A DNA stretch of 14,737 nucleotides from Rhodocyclaceae bacterium (GTDB lineage: Bacteria; Pseudomonadota; Gammaproteobacteria; Burkholderiales; Rhodocyclaceae): the NCBI GenBank assembly GCA_023253415.1, contig JALRGK010000046.1, forward strand, positions 1 through 14,737, given 5' to 3'. The position numbers and the translations under genes were made by a program. Of this stretch, positions 1 to 6,002 are shown piece after piece (within the stretch, counting starts at the first letter, position 1; each line of letters starts with the position of its first letter). The notes under the pieces were generated by a model. It ran no database searches. It was not told the DNA's origin and saw only the letters and a program-made list of their open reading frames with translations.

Positions 1-1046
1 GCCATGTGACGGTGCTGATCACCGGCGAATCGGGTGCGGGCAAAGAGCTGGTGGCACGCGCACTGCACAAGCATTCACCCCGGGCCAATGGGCCGTTTGT
101 GGCCATCAATACGGCCGCCATCCCCAAGGACTTGCTGGAAAGCGAATTGTTTGGCCATGAGCGCGGTGCTTTCACGGGGGCGCAGACTTCGCGTCGAGGG
201 CGGTTTGAACAGGCCGACGGCGGCACGCTGTTCCTTGATGAAATCGGTGACATGCCCGCCGAACTGCAAACGAGACTGTTGCGCGTGCTTTCCGACGGGC
301 ACTATTACCGTGTGGGCGGCCATCAGTCGATCAAATCCAATGTTCGCGTGATTGCCGCAACTCACCAGAACCTGGAGGAGCGGGTCCGACAAGGCTTGTT
401 CCGTGAAGATCTGTTTCACCGTTTGAATGTAATCCGGTTGCGTTTACCTCCGCTTAAGGAGCGACGCGAAGACATTCCGGATCTGGCCACACACTTTCTG
501 GCGCGTAGTGCGCGTGAGCTGGGGGGCGAGCCGAAGCAGCTCACGTCAGCGGCCATGGCATATCTGACGTCGTTGCCATTTCCCGGCAATGTGCGGCAAC
601 TGGAAAACCTCTGTCACTGGCTGACTGTGATGGCACCCGGCCAGACAGTGGATGTAAATGATCTACCGCCCGAGCTGCGTCAGGAGACCACCCTCGCCCA
701 AGTCAGCGAGGCAACCGCATTGAGTGGCGCCTCGGTTCCTGCTGCCATGGTGGCGACACCGCTCGTGGCGGGCAATCGATGGACTGATCTGCTGGCAACA
801 GTGGTCGATGGTATGTTGCTCGGGGGTGTGTCGCCAAGTGATGACGAGGGCATCTATGGTCACCTCATGCAGGATTTCGAGCGTACGCTGATTGCTCGCG
901 CCCTGCATCACACCGGGGGTCGTCGTATCGAAGCAGCACAGTTACTGGGCATTGGCCGTAATACAATTACGCGCAAAATCCAGGAACTCAGGCTTGACGA
1001 GGATGCCCCTGCAAAAGTTGCGACAGCCAAAGATCACCCGATTTGA
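1..1046 (+). CDS. ntrC: Nitrogen regulation response regulator NtrC, sigma-54 activator (3' part; 5' end outside the window)
   Basis: The reading frame is already open at base 3, so the N-terminal receiver domain lies upstream of the window. What remains is the AAA+ sigma-54 activator domain and a Fis-type DNA-binding tail. Counting from the codon at base 6, Walker A (GESGAGKE) is at residues 7-14, the sigma-54-contacting GAFTGA loop at 54-59, Walker B (GGTLFLDEIGD) at about 72-82, and the FPGNVRQLEN motif at about 192-201. A helix-turn-helix near residues 300-330 contains AAQLLGIGRNTITRKIQEL, the typical NtrC ending. In the family, phosphorylated NtrC binds enhancers and uses ATP to open sigma-54 promoters of nitrogen-assimilation genes. 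A ntrB kinase gene would be expected upstream but cannot be seen. The stop lies inside the start of birA. Other sigma-54 activators share the AAA+ core, but the C-terminus favours NtrC. Confidence 0.9.
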   Translation, partial: HVTVLITGESGAGKELVARALHKHSPRANGPFVAINTAAIPKDLLESELFGHERGAFTGAQTSRRGRFEQADGGTLFLDEIGDMPAELQTRLLRVLSDGHYYRVGGHQSIKSNVRVIAATHQNLEERVRQGLFREDLFHRLNVIRLRLPPLKERREDIPDLATHFLARSARELGGEPKQLTSAAMAYLTSLPFPGNVRQLENLCHWLTVMAPGQTVDVNDLPPELRQETTLAQVSEATALSGASVPAAMVATPLVAGNRWTDLLATVVDGMLLGGVSPSDDEGIYGHLMQDFERTLIARALHHTGGRRIEAAQLLGIGRNTITRKIQELRLDEDAPAKVATAKDHPI

Positions 1047-1809
1047 GTCCTGTGACTCAACCAACCGCTTGTTGCTCGACGCAGCAGAAGCGGGTGTGCC
1101 GGCGGGTAGCGTTTACGTGGCCCGCCAGCAGTTGGCTGGCCGTGGCCGTCGTGGCCGTCGTTGGATCTCTGCACCGGATCACAGTCTCATTTTTTCGCTA
1201 CTGTGGACATTCCCGGCCGACCCGGTAAAGCTCCAAGGCTTATCGTTGTTGGTTGGCCTGGCGGTCATCCGTGCGCTGTCGGATCCTCGTCTGGGCCACG
1301 CCGCACCAGAAACCCGCTGTGGCCTGAAGTGGCCTAATGATCTCATGCTGCAACGGCACGATGGCAGTTACGCCAAAGCGGGCGGCATACTGATCGAATC
1401 CGTGCTGCGGCAGGCCGATGGCGGTGGTCGTGAACTGGCGGTGGTCATTGGTATGGGGCTCAACTGTATCAGTGATGCCATGTTGAGTGCCAACGTGACC
1501 GATCAACCGGTCGGTGCGCTGTCTGAACTCTTTAGCGTCCCCGTTACGCCGGAAGCGTTTTTACCATGTCTGCTAGATGTTTTGGTACCGATGCTGGGTG
1601 ATTTCGAACGCCATGGGTTTGGGCCGTTTTCTAGCGAATGGAATACGCACGATATCTGGCATGACCAGCGGGTGCAAATCAGTGAAGAAGGCGCTGTCCG
1701 GTCAACCGGCCTGTGTCGAGGTGTTGACCGGGAGGGGGCGCTGCTTGTGGCCACGGATGTCGCCATCGAGCGCATGATCACCGGGGACGTTAGCCTGCGC
1801 AGGCTATGA
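1003..1809 (+). CDS. birA: Biotin--[acetyl-CoA-carboxylase] ligase, monofunctional BirA
   Basis: The enzyme makes biotinyl-5'-AMP and transfers biotin to the lysine of biotin carboxyl carrier proteins. The product is about 268 residues. It has CDSTN at residues 17-21, the biotinyl-AMP loop GRGRRGRRW at 46-54, KWPND at 109-113 and an AGG-containing strand near 126, followed by a small C-terminal SH3-like domain. There is no N-terminal winged helix, so this is the group I form that ligates but should not repress biotin genes. I chose the ATG at 1003, which overlaps ntrC by 44 bases. GAGG lies directly before it, too close to be a good ribosome site, so an in-frame TTG at 1018 is a possible alternative. 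The frame stays open upstream to 892, but that part lies inside ntrC and looks non-native. coaX follows after 15 bases. Confidence 0.9.
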   Translation: MPLQKLRQPKITRFESCDSTNRLLLDAAEAGVPAGSVYVARQQLAGRGRRGRRWISAPDHSLIFSLLWTFPADPVKLQGLSLLVGLAVIRALSDPRLGHAAPETRCGLKWPNDLMLQRHDGSYAKAGGILIESVLRQADGGGRELAVVIGMGLNCISDAMLSANVTDQPVGALSELFSVPVTPEAFLPCLLDVLVPMLGDFERHGFGPFSSEWNTHDIWHDQRVQISEEGAVRSTGLCRGVDREGALLVATDVAIERMITGDVSLRRL

Positions 1810-1824
1810 GGGTATAGTCCTGCC

Positions 1825-2538
1825 ATGGTACTTCTACTGGACTTCGGAAATACGCGACTCAAGTGGGCCGTGGCGACGCCTTCCCGCACGCTGTTGCGGC
1901 AAGGTGCGATCGAGTATGTATCTGCTGCACTGGATGATTGGTGCCGTATGCTGGCTGCAGAGCCTATCTGCCGTATCCGTTATGCCAGTGTAGTGACCCC
2001 CGCGCAGGAACTCGATGTGCTGTCACGGTTTCCGCTGCCCGCCGAACGCTTTGAGGTGACGGCGGCGGCAGGTAGTCTGCGGAACGCCTATGCTACGCCT
2101 CAAACCCTGGGGGTTGACCGCTGGGCTGCAGCCATAGGTGCCTGGTCGTTGGTCGGTCAGCCTTGCCTGGTCATTGGCGCTGGCACAGCAACCACCATTG
2201 ATCTGATCGAGGTGGATGGCGCAATGGGGGTTTATCGGGGTGGTCTCATCCTGCCCGGTGTCGATCTGATGCTGCAATCGCTGCACCAGCGAACTGCTCG
2301 GTTGCCGCAGGCAACCGGTGTATACCGGTCGGCCCCCGACATTGCGGACAACACGCACGATGCCATGACCAGTGGCGCGATTGAAGCAACCTGTGGTGCG
2401 ATCGAGCGGATGGGGCAACGCTTGCCTACCGGTGCTGCCTGGTTGGTGAATGGCGGTCGCGCTCCCTTGTTAAAAGATGCGTTGGGTGATCGACTGCGTA
2501 TTGCCGAAGATCTGGTGCTCGCCGGATTGGCTGTTTAA
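1825..2538 (+). CDS. coaX: Type III pantothenate kinase
   Basis: CoaX phosphorylates pantothenate with ATP, the first step of coenzyme A synthesis. The 237-residue protein shows the ASKHA-fold signatures of the type III family: DFGNTRLKW at residues 6-14 (phosphate-binding, with Asp6), GVDRW at 96-100 (Asp98, the likely catalytic base), GAGTATTID at 118-126 (second phosphate loop) and GGLILPG at 139-145. Length is somewhat short for the family, and all core motifs are present. The first residue of the second phosphate loop is Gly118, where many CoaX proteins have Asp. The ATG at 1825 has a weak GAGGG about 12 bases upstream. A birA-coaX pair is common in betaproteobacteria, and in Neisseria the two are fused. 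The next gene begins 17 bases downstream, so all appear to be one transcript. Confidence 0.92.
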   Translation: MVLLLDFGNTRLKWAVATPSRTLLRQGAIEYVSAALDDWCRMLAAEPICRIRYASVVTPAQELDVLSRFPLPAERFEVTAAAGSLRNAYATPQTLGVDRWAAAIGAWSLVGQPCLVIGAGTATTIDLIEVDGAMGVYRGGLILPGVDLMLQSLHQRTARLPQATGVYRSAPDIADNTHDAMTSGAIEATCGAIERMGQRLPTGAAWLVNGGRAPLLKDALGDRLRIAEDLVLAGLAV

Positions 2539-2555
2539 TCACATCCTATAAAACC

Positions 2556-3938
2556 ATGAGTCCTGCCCGCAGAAAAAAACTGCCACCCAAAGCACCCGGT
2601 AATTTCAGGACGGTCTTCGTTGAAGAATTACTGGCTTTCTGGTCGTTTCTCCTCAGTAACTGGCTTTATGTGTTACCCGGGCTCGCTTTAGTCGCGCTGT
2701 TGATTTATGTCGTGAGGCCCGTTCCACCCAAGACGGTTACCATTGCCACGGGGCAATACCATTCCACAGCTGATGTGATTGGTCATCGCTACCATGAGTT
2801 TTTCAAACGTCATGGGGTTGATTTGCAGCTGGTCCAATCCAAGGGTGCAGAAGAGAATATCTCGCTTTTGGCAGAGGGTAAGGTCGATGCGGTCTTTTCC
2901 CAAGGGGGACTGCAACTTCCCGACAACGCATCGCATTTTGTCTCATTAGGCTCGGTGGTGTACCAGCCGCTATGGCTTTTCCACTATCAGACGGATAACG
3001 TTGATCCCGATCTCAACCGGTTTCTGGCCGGCAAGAAGGTGTCCATCAATATTCACGGTAGTAGTACCCGAGCCATGGTCGGGCCCTTGCTGGAGGCACA
3101 GGGTATCGACTTGAATCTGCCGAATCTCATCAATATGGGGACAGTGGATTCTCTGAACGCACTCAAGGAACGGAAAATCGATGCCATGTTCCTTGTCGGT
3201 GCAATGGCATCTAAAAATGTCCAGGAAATTGCACAGTTACCAGGCATCCAGATGTACAACTTCACGCTGGCCGCAGCCTATGCCAAGCGTTTCCAGTATC
3301 TCGATCCGGTGTTGCTGTCAGCAGGCACCTTCAACCTGCACCCGATCACGCCGAAAAACGATGTGAATATGATTGCGACGACGCTGGATATTCTGACCAC
3401 GGAACGCATGCATCCTGCATTACAGCTCCTGTTCATGGAAGCGACCGATGACTTCGAGCGTAAGCGTGTTTCGTATTTCGCACCCGGTAAATTCCCAGCT
3501 TATATTGACACGCGCATCCCCGAAAGCGATGTTGCCCGGCGATACTTCAAGGAAGGGTCGCCATTCTTGTGGGGCTACGTCCCATACTGGGCTGCCAGTC
3601 TCTTTGATGAAGTCTGGTTCTATCTACTGGCGATTGGTGCCGTGGCCATTCCGCTCATCGGTTTCCTGCCGAGTTACCGTAAGACGCATGCGGTCCTCAG
3701 TATCGAATCCTGTTACGATGAGTTGCGTTTGATCGAGAATGAGGTTCTCTATCTTCATGAGCAGCATCATGCGATGAGCCCAGAATTGTTAAAGCGGATC
3801 GACCGACTCAAGGACAAGGTCCGAGCACTCTGGGTGCCAACCGGTAACCGGGGTGCCTATTACGATTTGCGGGCGGCGATCAACATCGTTCGCGAAGACA
3901 TTGTTCACCATCTGAATGAGGAAAGGTCTCATGCCTGA
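2556..3938 (+). CDS. Membrane-tethered TAXI-family solute-binding protein with a cytoplasmic C-terminal tail
   Basis: The 460-residue protein starts with a basic segment (residues 5-12), then a hydrophobic helix at about 36-53. A periplasmic-binding-type domain of the TAXI (TRAP transporter) family spans about 58-345. Features supporting this are VTIATGQYHSTADVIG at 61-76, SKGAEENISLLAEGKVDAVFSQGG near 95-118, and a second lobe with KVSINIHGSSTRAM and LKERKIDAMFLVG. A second hydrophobic helix at about 352-373 is followed by roughly 85 mostly helical, charged residues. The positive-inside rule puts both ends in the cytoplasm. The first helix has no evident signal-peptidase site, so the protein is probably anchored. 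No TRAP permease gene is visible here. The gene lies 17 bases after coaX and probably shares its transcript. No good Shine-Dalgarno sequence precedes the ATG. Family assignment is firm; ligand and role are unknown, with sensing or an accessory uptake role possible. Confidence 0.8.
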   Translation: MSPARRKKLPPKAPGNFRTVFVEELLAFWSFLLSNWLYVLPGLALVALLIYVVRPVPPKTVTIATGQYHSTADVIGHRYHEFFKRHGVDLQLVQSKGAEENISLLAEGKVDAVFSQGGLQLPDNASHFVSLGSVVYQPLWLFHYQTDNVDPDLNRFLAGKKVSINIHGSSTRAMVGPLLEAQGIDLNLPNLINMGTVDSLNALKERKIDAMFLVGAMASKNVQEIAQLPGIQMYNFTLAAAYAKRFQYLDPVLLSAGTFNLHPITPKNDVNMIATTLDILTTERMHPALQLLFMEATDDFERKRVSYFAPGKFPAYIDTRIPESDVARRYFKEGSPFLWGYVPYWAASLFDEVWFYLLAIGAVAIPLIGFLPSYRKTHAVLSIESCYDELRLIENEVLYLHEQHHAMSPELLKRIDRLKDKVRALWVPTGNRGAYYDLRAAINIVREDIVHHLNEERSHA

Positions 3939-3952
3939 TGGGGGGGTGGCAG

Positions 3953-4729
3953 TTACCTGATCGCAATATCCGGCAATGACCTGATGTGATTGCGCAGCGC
4001 TTTGCGCGCCGCCTGGCAGCCGGGATAGATCTGTTCCACGATGGCCCAGAACCGCGGGCTGTGATTCATTTCGACCAGGTGCCCGAGCTCGTGGGCGACG
4101 ACATAATCGATCAGCGGTTCCGGCAGATGGATGAGGCGCCAGTTCAGGCGGATGTGGCCGGCACTGGTGCAGCTTCCCCAGCGGGTTCGGGCCTGGGACA
4201 GAGAAAGCGGTGGCATTGGTGCGCCCAGCTTTGCCACGTAATGAGCGACACGATGCTCGAAGTGGGCCAGCGCCTCGGCGCGCAGCCATTTCACCAGTGC
4301 GCGCTGGTTCGCCAGATCATCACCGGGCAGACGGGTATGCAGGCGTAAGAGATGATCTTCGCGTTCGATATGCACGCTACGTGCCGAATGCGGCACGATG
4401 ACTATCCGGTGATCTTCGCCAAATAACAGCAGCGGTGCCTGACCCGACACACGCCAGTTGCAGGTGTGGCGTTCGTTACGCCAGGCATCCAGCTTACTGA
4501 GTACCCAGGTTTCATGCTCGAACAGCATCGCCTCTGCCTGGCGTATCGATAGACTCATCGGGCCCAGAACGCGCAGGCCGCGATGATCGATCGTCAGACT
4601 CAAACGGCGACGCTGACTCCGATGGATCGAATACGGCACGATCCTGTCGGAAAACGTAATACTGCGGTGCTGTTCGCCGGGTGTTGAGGCCGGCGTATCT
4701 TTAAGCCCGAATAGCCGGAGGAAGTTCAC
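3953..4729 (-). CDS. YgjP-like (DUF45/M48-type) zinc metalloprotein
   Basis: The protein, about 258 residues, carries the YgjP/DUF45 signature in its C-terminal half. This consists of TRWGSCTSAGHIRLNWRLI at about 182-200, the zinc site HELGH at 213-217 and NHSPRFW at about 222-228, whose His is the probable third ligand. The family looks like SprT/M48 metallopeptidases. I recall that E. coli YgjP was reported to act as a UTP pyrophosphatase, so proteolysis should not be assumed. I chose the GTG at 4729 because GAGG sits six bases before it. The frame extends to a TTG at 4756, but that start has no good ribosome site. With the GTG start the gene overlaps the end of plsC by 29 bases. It is the last gene of the minus-strand cluster and meets the TAXI gene end-to-end. 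No signal peptide is evident, so it is likely cytoplasmic. Confidence 0.82.
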   Translation of the reverse strand: MNFLRLFGLKDTPASTPGEQHRSITFSDRIVPYSIHRSQRRRLSLTIDHRGLRVLGPMSLSIRQAEAMLFEHETWVLSKLDAWRNERHTCNWRVSGQAPLLLFGEDHRIVIVPHSARSVHIEREDHLLRLHTRLPGDDLANQRALVKWLRAEALAHFEHRVAHYVAKLGAPMPPLSLSQARTRWGSCTSAGHIRLNWRLIHLPEPLIDYVVAHELGHLVEMNHSPRFWAIVEQIYPGCQAARKALRNHIRSLPDIAIR

Positions 4730-5432
4730 GCATCGCCTCGCGGATCCAGGTTTCAACGCGGGTATTCAGTTCGTTTTCACTCAGACCGGCTGGATCAATG
4801 GCCGGTCCAAAACGCACGGTAATCGTGCCCGGTTTCTTCAGAAAGGCATTGCGTGGCCAGAGTTCGCCTGCATTATGCGCAACAGGAATCACGGGAGCTC
4901 CCGTACGGCTGGCCAGATGTGCGCCACCCGCTTTGAACTTGCCCATCTGTCCGGGCGCAACGCGGGTGCCTTCCGGAAAGATGATGATTGACAGACCATC
5001 GGCCAGACGTTGTTCACCTTGCGTCACAATCTTGGCCAGGGCGGCTTTGCCGGCGCTGCGGTCAATCCAGATCATGCGTAGACCCCAGAGTGCCCAACCG
5101 AAAAAAGGAATGCGCAGGAGTTCGCGCTTCAGCACAAAGACCGCCGGCGGTGTCCACAACTGGAGGCCGATGGTTTCCCAGGCAGACTGGTGTTTGGCCA
5201 GATAGATCGACGGTGTGCTGCTGATGTTCTCGGTACCCTGAAGCTGGTATCGGATGCCAAGGAGTGGGGCACATAACGCCATGAATCCGCGTCGCCACAT
5301 CTGGCATACAGCATAACAACTGCGGAAGCGGGGTGCCTCCGGCAGGACGTAAGTACATAGCACCAGTGTGCCGCAGAATACGGTCCAGATAGCAATGATT
5401 AGCGTGAACAGCGTTGCACGTATTACCGCCAC
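4701..5432 (-). CDS. plsC: 1-acyl-sn-glycerol-3-phosphate acyltransferase
   Basis: PlsC adds the second acyl chain to lysophosphatidic acid, giving phosphatidic acid for membrane lipid synthesis. The 243-residue protein has an N-terminal membrane helix at about 8-29. Acyltransferase motif I is KHQSAWE, with His81 and Glu86, and motif III is FPEGTR at 152-157. A GAPVIPVAHNAGELWPRN segment near 178-195 corresponds to motif IV. Motif I is H-x4-E where the textbook form is H-x4-D. The reading frame extends upstream into gmhB to 5636, but that part is Cys/Arg-rich and out of family. The first sensible start is the GTG at 5432, seven bases after the gmhB stop, with AAGGA about 11 bases before it. 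It overlaps the downstream YgjP-like gene slightly. Homologous acyltransferases of other specificity (for example acyl-ornithine synthesis) are less likely given length and context. Confidence 0.88.
   Translation of the reverse strand: MAVIRATLFTLIIAIWTVFCGTLVLCTYVLPEAPRFRSCYAVCQMWRRGFMALCAPLLGIRYQLQGTENISSTPSIYLAKHQSAWETIGLQLWTPPAVFVLKRELLRIPFFGWALWGLRMIWIDRSAGKAALAKIVTQGEQRLADGLSIIIFPEGTRVAPGQMGKFKAGGAHLASRTGAPVIPVAHNAGELWPRNAFLKKPGTITVRFGPAIDPAGLSENELNTRVETWIREAMRELPPAIRA
4736..4739 (-). promoter_or_regulatory. Ribosome-binding site deciding the YgjP-like gene start
   Basis: On the minus strand GAGG lies six bases upstream of a GTG (4727-4729), inside the last codons of plsC. The upstream TTG at 4754-4756 has no comparable site, so the GTG is the better start. 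Confidence 0.55.
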
Positions 5433-5439
5433 AGCAGGA

Positions 5440-5991
5440 TCAGTCCTTCTTGCCTGCTTTGCCCAGCAGCACATCAACGGCGGCTGCCAGATTCGCGTGA
5501 ATCGTTGTGCCTTCAGGAAGATTGCCGTCTGCGACTGTTTTTTCGCCTTTGCCGGTACGCACCAGCATCGTTTTGCAGCCCGCCGCGCTGCCCGCCTGCA
5601 AGTCGCGCAGTGAGTCGCCGATGGTCGGTACACCATTTAGGTCGATGTTATAGACTTTGGCGATCCGTTCAAACATGCCAGGCTTGGGCTTGCGGCAGGT
5701 GCAGTTCTCATCCGCTGTGTGCGGGCAATAGAAAATCGCATCGACCCGACCACCCACCGCAGCCAGGCACTTGTGCATCTTCTCGTGCATCGCATTGAGC
5801 GTATCCATATCAAACAGCCCGCGTCCGATGCCCGACTGGTTCGTCGCCACAACCACCCGATAGCCCGCCTGGTTCAGACGGGCAATGGCTTCAAGACTGC
5901 CCTCGATCGGCTTCCACTCGGCTGGCGACTTGATGTACAGCGCCGAATCGATGTTGATCACGCCATCACGATCGAGAATAATCAGCTTCAT
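5440..5991 (-). CDS. gmhB: D-glycero-beta-D-manno-heptose-1,7-bisphosphate 7-phosphatase
   Basis: GmhB removes the 7-phosphate from heptose 1,7-bisphosphate in the ADP-heptose route to the LPS inner core. The 183-residue protein is a HAD phosphatase. DRDGVIN at residues 7-13 supplies the nucleophile Asp7 and acid/base Asp9, ATNQSGIGRG follows at about 49-58, and GDSLRDLQAG near 125-134 supplies a metal-binding Asp. A structural zinc site is visible as Cys89, His91, Cys97 and Cys99, followed by RKPKPG. This Cys/His loop separates GmhB from the related histidinol-phosphatase. I chose the ATG at 5991, eleven bases after the glyS stop. A TTG five codons earlier would overlap that stop and adds nothing conserved. 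glyS upstream and plsC downstream are in the same direction with tiny gaps, so they are probably co-transcribed. Confidence 0.93.
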   Translation of the reverse strand: MKLIILDRDGVINIDSALYIKSPAEWKPIEGSLEAIARLNQAGYRVVVATNQSGIGRGLFDMDTLNAMHEKMHKCLAAVGGRVDAIFYCPHTADENCTCRKPKPGMFERIAKVYNIDLNGVPTIGDSLRDLQAGSAAGCKTMLVRTGKGEKTVADGNLPEGTTIHANLAAAVDVLLGKAGKKD

Positions 5992-6002
5992 GGTGCGTCC
6001 GT

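Noticed and set aside
1..1046. ntrC as a truncated or receiver-less activator
   Set aside because: The frame is open to the window edge, so the missing receiver domain is simply outside the sequence given. The GESGAGKE form of Walker A is an ordinary variant of GESGTGKE.
3789..4289. Minus-strand frame (166 codons) spanning the TAXI end and the YgjP-like gene
   Set aside because: It overlaps two well-supported genes, and the Arg/Pro/Ala-rich translation has no recognisable domain.
5433..5636. N-terminal extension of plsC by 68 residues upstream of 5432
   Set aside because: This part lies inside gmhB in another frame, is Cys/Arg-rich, and does not resemble PlsC. The membrane helix expected at the PlsC N-terminus begins right after the GTG at 5432.
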